From Symbiodinium natans (Eukaryota > Sar > Dinophyceae > Suessiales > Symbiodiniaceae): DNA of 64,000 nt. Positions 44,001-48,635 of the stretch are shown here, in pieces. The notes beneath the pieces were generated by a model, which saw only the letters and a list, made by a program, of their open reading frames with translations, made no database searches and had not been told where the DNA came from. Numbering within the stretch: position 1 is the stretch's first letter; the number at the start of each line of letters is the position of its first letter. The DNA lies in assembly GCA_905221605.1 (NCBI GenBank), contig CAJNDS010002231.1, positions 265,001 through 329,000 on the forward strand, given 5' to 3'. Made by a program: the position numbers and the translations under genes.

Positions 44001-47000
44001 TTATAGCTGTACTTATAACTGTACTTCTAACCATATTAGGGCACCTAGGAGGCTTATAAGTGGATTATAAGTACAGTTATAATTAGTTATACTAAGTACC
44101 ATGAACCTCCAAGTACCTAGGTAGAGTTTAGGGTCCTGGTGTCTACTGTGCGCGCCCGGAGCTAATAGACTCGACCACACGGCGCCCCGTTCTCTGAAGA
44201 ACCCTAAACCGCTCCAACACCCTGGGTTTAGGGTTTAGGGTTTAGGGTTTAGGGTTTAGGGCCCTTGTGCTCATGGCTTGGACCTACCGGAATCGAAGCT
44301 CGGAATCCCGAGAGGTTTAGGATTTCGAGCCCACCAAACTTTAAGCCCTAGGCCCTCTAAACCCTAAACCCTAAACCCTAAACCCTAAACCCTAAACCCT
44401 AAACCCTAAACCCTAAACCCTAAACCCTAAACCCTAAACCCTAAACCAACCCGAAACCCGAAACCCCCTCTTCTCAGCCATGCCCGTTCAAGGGGCTCCG
44501 CCCGCGATCTCCTCCGTGAAGGTGAGGAGCACCATCGCCATGGCGCCCTTCCAGCCCACGGTCTTGTAGAGCGCCGTGAGGATCCAAGCCTAGGGCGTGG
44601 GTGGGGTTTAGGGTTTAGGGTTTAGGGTTTAGGGTTTCGGGTTTAGGGTTTAGGGTTTAGGGTTTAGGGTTTAGGGTTTAGGGCTTAGGGCTTAGGGTTT
44701 AGGGTTTAGGGTTGAGGGTTTGAAAGAGTTTAGGGGTTAGAACGCCAAGGGCTCCCCTCAAGAACCCGAAACCTACTTCTGCGTAGGTTGCCTAAGAGCC
44801 CTGGGGGGGGGGGGGTGTGTGCTGTAATGATATTTGTGTTAGGACTTTCGCACCTTCTTTCGCCTTCTTTCGCGACATTCGTGAACCCTTGAAACTACCT
44901 CAAGAGGTAGCCCCAAGAAAAACCGGAAGACACGGATCTGTAGAACAACCCTCATGTGCCACATGCGCGTGAGGAAGCCCCATTGCCTGAACCATATCGC
45001 AAACGAGCCGCCTTCTCGACGCTGCCTGCACGTTGGACCTCGGAATTCCCCCGGTTTAGGGTTTTTAGGGTTTAGAGGGTCCCCCCCAATCGTCCCCCCT
45101 CCGCCCCAACCCCGCCCCCCTCCTCTCCCCGAGAAAGGAAGTACTGGGTCCAGTACACAGACAGCGGACCTTGGGGACCCCTCAACCCCTTATATACCCT
45201 ATACAACCCAAGGGCAGTCCTTAGTAGGGATTATTGTAGGGGGGAGTACTAGAATCCCGATTAAGGACTGTTAGTCTAAGGGGGAACATCCCAACTTATA
45301 AGCCAAGCACCATGATGTCGCTGATAAAAAGGCTAACTAAAGGTTAACCTTGGGATTGCAAAGGGAATATTATACCCCAAACAAGGTAAAAGGTTTCCTA
45401 CTCCACTTCTTCTTCACCCAGGAGTAACCTAGGAATAAACAGGGTACCCTTTTTGCTTTAAAGGGTATAACAAGGGAACCTACACCCTTAAAAAAAAAAA
45501 AGAAGGGCATACTCTCTGCTGTACTACTACCTTAAGAACCCAAAACCTACTTCTTTGTAGGTTAACTAAAAATTCTAGAAGGAGTTGTATACTAATAACC
45601 TGCAAATAAGTAGGACCCGGGTTCTGAAGGTAACGAAACTCCCACACCCTAAACCCTAAACCCTAAACCCCAAACCCCTAAACCTCAAACCCTAAACCCT
45701 ACTCGTGGGAATTGATTCTTTCGCAACCCTGACTTCGCTACCAGGACCACCAGGTGGCCCAGCACAGGCCAACGTCGGGTTTGGGGTTTGGGGTTTAGGG
45801 TTTAGGGTTTGGGGTTTAGGGTTTAGGGTTTCGGGTTTAGGGTTTCGGGTTTAGGGTTTATAAGCTTCGAGGCTTCTGGGCCCTAAGAAGGGATGGTTAG
45901 TGCATTAGCTCTTCAGGTGCCTTCTTTGCCTTGCGGCCTGGTTTCTGCGTAGCCTCCGGAAAACTTATGCTGGCCAAACCCTGCACTCAAACCCTAAACC
46001 CTAAACCCTAAACCCTAAACCCGAAGACCCCCAAGGCGGCCATGCTAGAGCTGTGAAGTCTCTTGAGACCCCAATGCGCCCAGCCCGAAACCCTAACACT
46101 GCAAAGCCCAAAACCCTAAACCCTAAACCCCAAACCCCAAACCCTAAACCCTCAACCCTAAACCCTAAACCCTAAACCCTAGACTTGGTCCAAAGTTGGT
46201 AGCGCAGTGCCGATATCCTAAGCAAGGGGGTGCTTCTTGGAGTTGGCACACCCTAAACCCTCAACCCTAAAGCCAAAAGACCCAGCTTTAAGAGGGAACC
46301 CCAGAGCCCAAAATGGCAAATGGGTGACCTTCAACTACCAAAGGAGGTAGCCGATGGGTCAGCCCCACCTCCCCAAAACCCTAAACCTAAACCCTGCCCC
46401 GCCTCTGCCTCCCAGTGCGTCTTGAAATTGACGTAGGGCGCAAAGGCATCATCCTAACAGTCGTCTTGAGATCGGTTTAGGGTTTAGGGGTTTAGGGTTT
46501 AGGGTTTGGGGGGGTTTAGGGGGCTTCGGGGCTTGCTTAAGGCTTAGGGCGTTGGGCTGAAGGTCGGAAGGCTTTGGGCCCCTGGGCTTGGAAAGAGTTG
46601 GACCGACAGCCCTCACCAAACTCCGACGCCGCGAGCTGCCAGGTTTCATTCTCAAAAGACCCTAAACCCCAAAAACTTGAGAGATGATTGACCTCATGTG
46701 CTGACTAGAAACATTAGCTGTTTCAAAGTTTCACTTCTCTGGGACGGGTTGCCTCCAAGTTTGCGTCAACCCTATACCCCAAAACCCTACAACCCAAACC
46801 CGACAGCCCAAACACTAAACCCCAAATTCTTAACCCCAAACCCTAAACACTAAACCCCCCTGGAGCACCTAAAACCGGTAAGTCGCTTCGCTGCGGCCGG
46901 GCATCTCGGCGGTTGCACACAATCTCCTTGGCTCTTCAGCATTGAGGGCTTCAGGGTTTTTTGGGGGGAGGTAACGCTACGACTGCGAGGATTCCCAAGG

Positions 47001-48384
47001 TTTCGGGTTTAGGCTTTAAGGTTTAGCGTTCAGGGGTTAGGGTGTAGGGATTAGGGTTTAGGGTTTAGGGCTTAGGGTTTAGGGCGTAGCGAATGTGCAA
47101 GTACAGCACAGCCGCGCGCAAATTTGAGCCCAGTCTCGTTGTCGTCGATCACGGCCTGCCAATTCTTGCCATATCCTGGGCGCTCGAAAAGATGGGTATG
47201 TCCTCCCTCCTATGTGCCCCCAAAATGCAGTAGATTGTATGGACCCCCAAGATAAATAAACAAAAGGAACCCCAAACAGGGAACCCAGGAATAGAGTAGA
47301 AAGATGAGAGGAACATACCTACCAGGGCCCGCATGTTCCCCCTATCTTCCTAGTATAGTCTTGAAGTTCCCTGTTTGGGGCTCCCATTAGGAACTTTTTA
47401 GATGGGTATGTCCTCCCTCCTAGGTACCAAAATACAGTAGTCCTGAACCCTAAAGCCTTTTACACCTAGAACTGCGGGGTTCTCCTCCCTAAACCCTAAC
47501 CCGAACCCTGATTATCCCCAAAATAAACCCTGTTCTGCCCTACTCCGGGCCCCCCTAAACCCTAAACCCTAAGCCCTAAGTAAGCCCTAAACCCTAAAGC
47601 CTAAACCCTAAACCCTAAACCCTAGCAAAAGAGAGCAAGGTGGACTCCCCCTGAAATGTCGAACGCAGGGGTCTTCCCACCAACTCGTCCACCCAGCCAA
47701 GGCTGACGTAATGAAAGAAGCCCTTGGCGTAGGCCTGTCACGGTTTAGGGTTTCGGGTTTAGGGTTCAGGGTTGATGATGAGGGACAGAAGGAGCAGTAC
47801 TGTAAACCATAGATGCATGGGCTGAGGGCGGCGCCAGCGTTTCTTGAAACAGCTTCTCTCAGTATACCTAATTTCGCAATTCCATACTGAGAGCCACGAA
47901 AAACAAGGACCAAATCAAGAGAACCGGACATGTTCTGACATGCACCCCTAAACCCTAAACCCCCTTGAACCCTTAGCCCTAAACCCCCTGAACCCTAAAC
48001 CACAGCTGGACTCTGACTGTACCTTGATGGCACAGCACTGATTCGGGTTTGGGGCTTCGGCCTCGTGAGGGTTGGTGGGGTTCGGGTTTGGGGCTTCAGG
48101 CCTTCTAGGGTTTTAGGGTTTGGGGTTCTAGGGTTTAAAATTTAGGGCTTTAGGGTTTCTGGCCCCTAAACCCTAAACCCTTTTGCAACAGGCTTGCCAC
48201 CTCGCCCGGAGTACCCTAAACCCTAAACCCTAAACCCCAAACCCTAAACCCTAAACCCTAAGCCCTACACCCTAAACCTGCGGCAGCCGGAGCCTTCTCG
48301 TCGTCGGCCAGTCCCGCTTTTACCGTGTCCGCGGCTTGCTTTCTGGGGACCATGGCCACGGACAAGAAGGACCTCGGCAAAGCC
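1..48384 (-). CDS. ABCC/MRP-type ABC transporter gene, 3' end outside window
   Basis: A gene of about 51 small exons (listed separately) spanning 48 kb; about 3.3 kb is coding, or roughly 1090 residues. Predicted role: ATP-driven export of organic anions or conjugates at a plasma or vacuolar membrane (family knowledge; the substrate cannot be read). Layout in order: N-terminal Lys/Ala/Asp-rich tail, TMD1 (exons 6-20), NBD1 (exons 22-34), acidic linker (35-36), TMD2 (37-51). The NBD1 motifs GRVGSGKS, LSGGQRARVALARAAY and IVLIDDPFASVD are diagnostic of ABCC proteins, as are LAWE at the end of the first transmembrane block and FFDKQPVGRLINRLSYD in TMD2. There is no room for a separate TMD0, so the size fits the short ABCC4-like class. 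NBD2 is expected left of position 1. Donors are mostly GC, the rest GT; acceptors are AG, usually followed by G. Exon boundaries come from reading phase and family fit, not from transcripts. Confidence 0.88.
204..230 (-). CDS. possible ABCC exon 52
   Basis: Reads MGSFEGVSE after TTCTTCCAG, with Glu-rich continuation like the 'e.....S.eR' segment before NBD2. Too short to be certain. Confidence 0.4.
682..765 (-). CDS. ABCC exon 51: TMD2 helices 5-6
   Basis: Reads VFLCFGALTCLLALGGLWGG then VSLGTLAT; strongly hydrophobic with the 'is.g.vgl.l' turn. Acceptor CCCAG|G, GT donor, phase 0. Confidence 0.88.
786..1130. repeat. longest telomeric (TTTAGGG)n array
   Basis: About 48 heptamers, nearly perfect, with a few TTTTAGGG and TTTAGGGGG variants at the edges. 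It lies directly right of ABCC exon 51, so on the gene strand it is CCCTAAA leading into that exon's acceptor. Interstitial, not a chromosome end, since exons lie on both sides. Confidence 0.95.
1950..1998 (-). CDS. ABCC exon 50: W...R motif
   Basis: Reads YLIFYICRAWAQSRAR, the 'rWl..Rl' element before the last TMD2 helices. Acceptor CCCAG|G, GC donor, phase 0. Confidence 0.75.
2170..2195 (-). CDS. ABCC exon 49: cytosolic helix fragment
   Basis: Reads DFKCAACHW (last codon shared with exon 50). Very short; supported by phase and by the length needed between IRA and the W..R motif. Confidence 0.45.
3913..3975 (-). CDS. ABCC exon 48: SIRA motif
   Basis: Reads VVVGQCVSIRANGMLDTL, the family's 'E...G...IRAf'. 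Acceptor TCCAG|G. The donor is uncertain; the GT at 3911-3912 keeps frame and restores normal spacing. Confidence 0.72.
4008..4135. repeat. telomeric (CCCTAAA)n array
   Basis: About 17 heptamers to the right of ABCC exon 48; one of the few arrays whose orientation is opposite to the usual rule, since TTTAGGG is expected on an exon's right side. Confidence 0.9.
5071..5158 (-). CDS. ABCC exon 47: end of helix 4 and cytosolic helix
   Basis: Reads MYFIYLYRGTAVPLVFHSKH then ALSSVQDLQ, comparable with 'Y....yY..tsRel.rl.s'. Acceptor GAAG|G; GC donor, phase 0. Confidence 0.78.
5721..5832. mobile_element. family E inverted-repeat element
   Basis: Left end TACTATTTGCTTAAGAACCC, right end GGACTTCTTAAGCAAACAG. 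Copies: 16124-16227, 32551-32650, 59181-59287, 61886-62011, and a half copy at 54468-54520. Confidence 0.75.
6013..6064 (-). CDS. possible ABCC exon 46: TMD2 helix 4
   Basis: Reads GFSLGVGFGALSAMTL; hydrophobic and in the phases exons 45 and 47 require. However, part of it (GTGTAGGGTTTGG) resembles a degenerate telomeric repeat and the donor would be GA, so it may be intron. Confidence 0.35.
6961..7030 (-). CDS. ABCC exon 45: TMD2 helix 3
   Basis: Reads VATGLTMAQFFAGFMTTQTF then ILL, a membrane helix after the coupling loop. Phase 0 in. The donor is ambiguous (GT chosen, phase 1). A family-A palindrome starts 18 bp to its right. Confidence 0.75.
7049..7200. mobile_element. family A palindromic element
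   Basis: A near-perfect palindrome: the left arm CTTGGAGGTTCATGGTACTT returns inverted at the right end, and the inner TAACCAATTATAAC arm also pairs. The centre holds GGGATAACCCCTTATAAGG. Diverged copies at about 43980-44112 and 56799-56905, and a remnant near 52340-52545 ending 'CATGAAGCTCCAAGTA'. Confidence 0.75.
8258..8318 (-). CDS. ABCC exon 44: FFD..P.GR..NR.S.D motif
   Basis: Reads FFDKQPVGRLINRLSYDMKQ, diagnostic for ABC exporter TMD2. Acceptor CGCAG|G, GC donor. Confidence 0.96.
9016..9066 (-). CDS. ABCC exon 43: LH...LL.APV motif
   Basis: Reads KLHESCVTSLLQAPVD, the conserved 'LH..m...llraPm.fF' of TMD2. Acceptor CACAG|G, GC donor, phase 2. Confidence 0.92.
9746..9816 (-). CDS. ABCC exon 42: TMD2 helix 2, second half
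   Basis: Reads VCIMLTFFASAHVGLTSART, ending at the 'as..LH' junction typical of TMD2. Acceptor GCGAG|G, GC donor, phase 2. Confidence 0.8.
9848..10031. repeat. mixed TTTTGGGG/TTTAGGGG array
   Basis: Starts with four or more GGGGTTTT octamers (the ciliate-type telomere unit) and passes into TTTAGGG, TTTAGGGG and TTTTGGGG variants. Confidence 0.85.
10474..10532 (-). CDS. ABCC exon 41: TMD2 helix 2, first half
   Basis: Reads TTPRLGGGQLLCALMEFG, joining exon 42 to make one long hydrophobic helix. Phase 1 in, GC donor, phase 0. Confidence 0.65.
11020..11071 (-). CDS. ABCC exon 40: TMD2 extracellular loop
   Basis: Reads VMNPEVHDSIFMPLGPW, the only open frame here. Acceptor GGGAG|G; GC donor, phase 1. 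Family similarity is low, as expected for this variable loop. Confidence 0.55.
11083..11206. repeat. TTTAGGG/TTTGGGG alternating array
   Basis: TTTAGGG units give way to runs of TTTGGGG, placed directly right of ABCC exon 40. Confidence 0.85.
12140..12190 (-). CDS. ABCC exon 39: W...W after TMD2 helix 1
   Basis: Reads SLVLAVWIDTKADGSWW, the 'WLs.W' element. The acceptor lies in a GAGAGAG run, so it may shift by 2 nt; this choice keeps phase. Confidence 0.7.
12592..12662 (-). CDS. ABCC exon 38: TMD2 helix 1
   Basis: Reads PLNLLLLFGTVALQAIVAAC, a membrane helix. Phase 1 in, GT donor in phase 0. Confidence 0.82.
13586..13660 (-). CDS. ABCC exon 37: linker to TMD2
   Basis: Reads MILREEEVQENITWDSIWWW then LKAA, the family's 'E.r..G.v....Y..Y..a.G' entering TMD2. 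GT donor, phase 1. Confidence 0.85.
14869..15015 (-). CDS. ABCC exon 36: acidic linker, second part
   Basis: At 147 nt the longest exon of the gene. Hydrophilic and acidic (SDELALRCGESEDKQLDEDL, then a Gln/Lys-rich end). Donor A|GTTTAGGG is the telomeric repeat. This region is typically disordered and phosphorylated in relatives. Confidence 0.82.
15428..15512 (-). CDS. ABCC exon 35: acidic linker, first part
   Basis: Contains QQEQVDDDDEDIEAF, the charged connector between NBD1 and TMD2. Acceptor CAAG|G; GC donor inside a GGTTTAGG context, phase 1. Confidence 0.8.
15824..15929. mobile_element. family B inverted-repeat element
   Basis: TTGGGATGTTCCCCCATA at the left end returns inverted at the right (TATAAGGGGGAACATCCCAA), with an inner AACAGTCCTTAAT pair. 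Copies: 27248-27347, 32105-32191, 45210-45294 (left end replaced), 49315-49430, 50616-50694, 52122-52294, 54952-55050, 62146-62239. The most numerous family here. Confidence 0.8.
16019..16087 (-). CDS. ABCC exon 34: end of NBD1
   Basis: Reads EDGCVVETGAPAEVMVSWLA, the 'dG.ive.Gt..El' end of an NBD. Acceptor CGAG|G; donor GTAAAC, phase 0. Confidence 0.92.
16600..16648 (-). CDS. ABCC exon 33: NBD1 after the switch
   Basis: Reads PDRARLQHFDRLILFA, matching '.l..aDrilvl'. Acceptor CAAG|G, GC donor, phase 0. Confidence 0.9.
16947..17038. repeat. CT microsatellite
   Basis: About 90 bp of (CT)n with TTT and CCG interruptions; no coding evidence. Confidence 0.9.
17640..17660 (-). CDS. ABCC exon 32: strand before the switch region
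   Basis: A 21-nt micro-exon reading TRLVVT, the 'kTrilvTH' strand. It ends two bases into the codon where the H-loop histidine normally sits; exon 33 completes that codon as Gln (CA|G). Acceptor CAAG|G, donor GC. Confidence 0.82.
18885..18918 (-). CDS. ABCC exon 31: GQHIF helix after D-loop
   Basis: Reads QHIFTELTWL after completing a glycine with exon 30, giving the typical 'vG.hIF..l'. The donor is CA|GTTTAGGG, the telomeric repeat. Confidence 0.9.
19638..19768. repeat. G-rich to C-rich homopolymer block
   Basis: Runs of G followed by runs of C (GGGGTGGGG...CCCCACCCC), then A. Strong potential to fold back or form G-quadruplexes. Other pure runs: C at 13507-13531, 18043-18068 and 27887-27912; G at 29106-29122 and 32069-32090. 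Confidence 0.85.
20340..20394 (-). CDS. ABCC exon 30: Walker B and D-loop
   Basis: Reads DAKIVLIDDPFASVDGPT. IVLIDD is Walker B, with Asp rather than Glu in the catalytic position, as is usual for ABCC NBD1; SVD is the D-loop. GC donor, phase 1. Confidence 0.95.
20846..20944. repeat. family J dispersed repeat
   Basis: A CTGC-rich start, AGCTATAAATTTAA core and AAAGTTACAGTAA end recur at about 39000-39100, with a degraded version at about 8880-8956. No clear inverted ends; it may be a partial element. Confidence 0.55.
21156..21199 (-). CDS. ABCC exon 29: rest of ABC signature
   Basis: Reads QRARVALARAAYME after completing LSGG. The signature contacts ATP across the NBD dimer. Acceptor AGCAG|G; donor GAG|GC, phase 0. 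Confidence 0.95.
21879..21915 (-). CDS. ABCC exon 28: start of ABC signature
   Basis: Reads VTIGSFGIRLSG and stops one base into the second glycine codon of LSGGQ. Donor GTGAGC; exon 29 supplies the rest of the codon. Confidence 0.93.
22813..22880 (-). CDS. ABCC exon 27: NBD1 helical subdomain
   Basis: Reads YYKCIHAAGLSSDLQILPGG plus DQ, the family's 'Y..v..aaaL..Dl..lp.GD'. Donor CAG|GC, phase 0. Confidence 0.93.
23285..23416. repeat. octamer (CCCCTAAA)n array
   Basis: About 16 units of AACCCCTA with almost no heptamers, in the intron between ABCC exons 27 and 26. A second octamer block is at about 33570-33645. Confidence 0.9.
24606..24675 (-). CDS. ABCC exon 26: PW...GTLRENI motif
   Basis: Reads VPWIFEGTLRENIVMNQQLH. 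'PWI..GTlr.NI' directly follows the Q-loop in ABCC NBD1. Donor GC, phase 1, matching exon 27. Confidence 0.95.
25446..25523 (-). CDS. ABCC exon 25: NBD1 Q-loop
   Basis: Ends in GQIAYCSQ, matching 'G.iaYv.Q' where the glutamine is the Q-loop residue that contacts the membrane domain. GC donor, phase 0. The acceptor is uncertain: AG|ATC at 25524-25525 keeps frame, but an upstream AG is possible. Confidence 0.85.
26539..26598 (-). CDS. ABCC exon 24: NBD1 Walker A
   Basis: Reads ELVGIIGRVGSGKSISAAFL. GRVGSGKS is a perfect Walker A P-loop (GxxGxGKS), which binds the ATP phosphates. Acceptor CTGCAG|G; GC donor followed at once by an in-frame stop, so the exon must end here. Confidence 0.95.
28343..28408 (-). 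CDS. ABCC exon 23: NBD1 strand before Walker A
   Basis: Reads GVVRQPAVETPCLACSLHMR plus LR, the 'p.L.dI.l.i..G' strand leading into Walker A. The donor is AGG|GTTTATAGGG, again inside telomere-like sequence; phase 0. Confidence 0.8.
28575..28614 (-). CDS. ABCC exon 22: first strand of NBD1
   Basis: Thirteen codons, AVRLGTWLANLGG, at the place of 'i.l.....f.W' in NBD1. Phase 2 in, phase 0 out at GC; both neighbours agree. The family match itself is weak. Confidence 0.55.
28904..28984 (-). CDS. ABCC exon 21: RFL..pE linker to NBD1
   Basis: Starts RFLAQPDRPEATLAP and ends in a Ser/Pro-rich stretch. The donor is the telomeric repeat itself (GG|GTTTAGGG) and leaves phase 2, as exon 22 requires. 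Confidence 0.85.
30054..30133 (-). CDS. ABCC exon 20: end of TMD1, start of RI.RFL
   Basis: Reads ALLANISQLSTGMGRFMVVP then NSFNRI. Together with exon 21 it forms 'PNSFNRIRRFL', the family's 'vSl.Ri..FL' before NBD1. GC donor, phase 2. Confidence 0.88.
31369..31421 (-). CDS. ABCC exon 19: TMD1 helix 6 region
   Basis: Reads GRVAAHEVMVVQRLIQ, an amphipathic/hydrophobic stretch after helix 5 comparable with 'ltaa.aFt.l...'. Acceptor TTCCAG|G; donor CAG|GC, phase 0. Confidence 0.75.
31662..31749 (-). CDS. ABCC exon 18: TMD1 helix 5
   Basis: Reads VMTGVMSAVAHTLPWGVLVI then TMWILLAEK, a membrane helix at the position of helix 5. Phase 0 in, phase 1 out at GC. Confidence 0.85.
32010..32057 (-). 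CDS. ABCC exon 17: R..E loop
   Basis: Reads ARDGEIYCAKMMAATC, continuing exon 16 with the expected 'R..El' after WE. Acceptor TTACAG|G directly beside a 22-bp poly-G run; GC donor. Confidence 0.75.
32292..32388. mobile_element. family C inverted-repeat element
   Basis: Ends GTCCATGTACCTATATAGTA and, inverted, CAGGTACATGG. Copies: 5284-5396, 19196-19276, about 29380-29565 (interrupted by a telomeric array), 30801-30926, 48542-48729 (expanded by TA/CA repeats), 49652-49750, 53391-53493, and degraded ones near 31890, 37860 and 38190. Confidence 0.75.
32772..32843 (-). CDS. ABCC exon 16: IRTIK.LAWE motif
   Basis: Twenty-four codons with ESLLSVRTIKSLAWEKLAQD, one of the best-conserved ABCC stretches ('E.L.giR.iK.yaWE'). 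Acceptor GTGCAG|G, GC donor, phase 0. Confidence 0.92.
33565..33686. repeat. octamer then heptamer telomeric array
   Basis: CCCCTAAA units switch cleanly to CCCTAAA near 33645; the array lies 60 bp left of ABCC exon 15. Confidence 0.85.
33748..33790 (-). CDS. ABCC exon 15: D.R.k motif
   Basis: Reads MYQVFLDARLKWLT, the 'm..kDeRvk' element of the long cytosolic helix. Phase 2 in; GC donor, phase 0 out. Confidence 0.85.
35051..35124 (-). CDS. ABCC exon 14: TMD1 helix 4
   Basis: Reads GGASYILPVMIMMGTATQIA then MGYW; fits 'lG.aaiaG...ml.iP' and the start of the following cytosolic helix. GC donor in phase 2. Confidence 0.8.
35619..35719 (-). CDS. ABCC exon 13: TMD1 helix 3
   Basis: Contains CVFVAPFSMFFLFIIMVTQI, a strong membrane helix with the family's conserved proline ('w..Pl'). 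Phase 1 in, phase 0 out at GC. Confidence 0.8.
36219..36258 (-). CDS. ABCC exon 12: ivNlmsvD motif
   Basis: Reads VQILNVDIVDCWG, the equivalent of 'G.ivNlmsvDv.r' in TMD1. Acceptor GACAG|G; GC donor in phase 1. Confidence 0.75.
37388..37438 (-). CDS. ABCC exon 11: acidic insert
   Basis: Reads EDGDEEPDPFGNHKPNL between TCCAG|G and a GT donor, phase 0. It inserts an acidic stretch in the loop where relatives have a short 'r...tG'. Splice signals and phase are good; family similarity is confined to the end, which joins NL to VQILN of exon 12. Confidence 0.65.
37486..37645. repeat. telomeric array with TCTAGGG variants
   Basis: TTTAGGG units with clustered TCTAGGG and TTGAGGG variants, right of ABCC exon 11; the matching CCCTAAA array is at 37242-37376 on its left. 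Confidence 0.85.
39109..39188 (-). CDS. ABCC exon 10: cytosolic loop with KAL motif
   Basis: Reads LASIVFHKALRTPASVAKT, the conserved 'iyrKALrls' after helix 2. GT donor in phase 0. A family-J repeat lies directly to its left. Confidence 0.85.
40656..40885. repeat. TGTA/TGTG microsatellite
   Basis: About 230 bp of mixed TATG, TGTG and CATA units between ABCC exons 10 and 9. Long open frames across it are composition artefacts. Confidence 0.9.
40988..41025 (-). CDS. ABCC exon 9: end of helix 2
   Basis: Reads YVHLAHRYLRSL and completes with exon 10 the family's 'h...R.lR.aL....f.KAL' element. Phase 2 in, phase 1 out at a GC donor. Confidence 0.7.
41099..41226. mobile_element. family G inverted-repeat element
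   Basis: Left GATGAGGGAATGAGGGCCC, right CCCTCATTCCCTCATTCCCT; the centre is a TA/CATA microsatellite. Copies at about 8618-8712 and 42201-42298, with remnants near 53210 and 60470. Confidence 0.7.
42601..42650 (-). CDS. ABCC exon 8: TMD1 helix 2 start
   Basis: Reads VCLATSWRGAQLPVLL with a W-x-G pair as in the family's 'W.Gy...l' before helix 2. Begins in phase 0 and ends in phase 2 at GTAATG, exactly what exons 7 and 9 require. Between exon 8 and the long TTTAGGG array at 42663-42763 there are only about 12 bases. Confidence 0.6.
42663..42763. repeat. telomeric (TTTAGGG)14 array
   Basis: A perfect array starting about 12 bp right of ABCC exon 8. Confidence 0.9.
43146..43244 (-). CDS. ABCC exon 7: TMD1, after helix 1
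   Basis: Thirty-three codons with SILGLHYFLNALESLDAP, matching the 'P.LL..Li.fle' segment that follows helix 1. Acceptor CAAG|G, donor GTGAAC, phase 0. A 90-bp TTTAGGG array begins about 40 bp to the right. Confidence 0.75.
44497..44589 (-). CDS. ABCC exon 6: TMD1 helix 1
   Basis: Thirty-one codons starting AWILTALYKTVGWKG and continuing hydrophobic (AMAMVLLTF). 'ALYKTxG' is the hallmark of the first TMD1 helix in ABCC proteins. Acceptor CCTAG|G, GC donor, phase 0. Telomeric arrays flank it on both sides: CCCTAAA ending at 44446 and TTTAGGG from 44606. Confidence 0.85.
45530..45632. mobile_element. family F inverted-repeat element
   Basis: Left end CCTTAAGAACCCAAAACCTA with CTTTGTAGGTT inside; right end AAGTAGGACCCGGGTTCTGA. 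Copies: 28187-28292, about 38534-38635, 49053-49152, 61083-61178, and a degraded one near 22360-22445. Confidence 0.7.
45921..45953 (-). CDS. ABCC exon 5: basic linker
   Basis: A short exon, ATQKPGRKAKK, between the W.E motif and the first helix, where relatives also have a basic, proline-containing linker. The donor could instead lie up to 12 nt further on, still in frame, adding APEE. Confidence 0.55.
46403..46453 (-). CDS. ABCC exon 4: F...W.E motif
   Basis: Seventeen codons containing VNFKTHWEAE, the family's 'F...W..E' element before the first TMD1 helix. Acceptor TTAG|G, GC donor, phase 0. Confidence 0.7.
47105..47155 (-). CDS. ABCC exon 3: N-terminal linker
   Basis: Seventeen codons, AVIDDNETGLKFARGCA, between GGCAG|G and a GT donor, phase 0. 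It falls where ABCC proteins carry the 'G..L...Dl..L' loop. Joined to exon 4 it gives the usual spacing between the two conserved tryptophans. Confidence 0.6.
47681..47734 (-). CDS. ABCC exon 2: N-terminal motif before TMD1
   Basis: Eighteen codons reading AYAKGFFHYVSLGWVDEL. This matches the family's N-terminal 'ASxxSxxxFxWxxPL' block that precedes TMD1. Acceptor is ACAG|G, donor GTGGGA, phase 0 on both sides. Confidence 0.7.
48282..48384 (-). CDS. ABCC exon 1: start codon and N-terminus
   Basis: The proposed ATG is at 48351-48353 and begins MVPRKQAADTVKAGLADDEK. It is preceded by a 31-nt leader after an AG at 48385-48386, a plausible spliced-leader trans-splice acceptor; a CCCTAAA array (minus reading) lies directly upstream. 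The exon ends at a GC donor in phase 0. The Lys/Asp/Ala-rich tail fits the cytosolic N-terminus of short ABCC proteins. The start is inferred because the next exon already matches the family's N-terminal motif. Confidence 0.6.
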
Positions 48385-48392
48385 CTATAAGG
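48385..48392 (-). promoter_or_regulatory. possible spliced-leader acceptor for the ABCC mRNA
   Basis: On the minus strand CCTTATAG precedes the 31-nt leader and ATG of ABCC exon 1. Dinoflagellate mRNAs usually receive a trans-spliced leader at such an AG. No TATA-like or other promoter signal was recognisable. Confidence 0.35.
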
Positions 48393-48600
48393 GGGTTTAG
48401 GGTTTAGGGTTTAGGGTTTAGGGTTTAGGGTTTAGGGCTTAATTAGGGTTTAGGGCCCGCAGACCCTAAACCCTGGGCAACTGTAAACCCTTAAAATCTA
48501 AAACTGCAAACGCAACGGCCACCATCAGTGCTGCGGACTTTCCCAAAGGGCCCATGTACCTATATATATATATATCTATATATATATATATATATATTAT

Positions 48601-48635
<35 letters not shown>

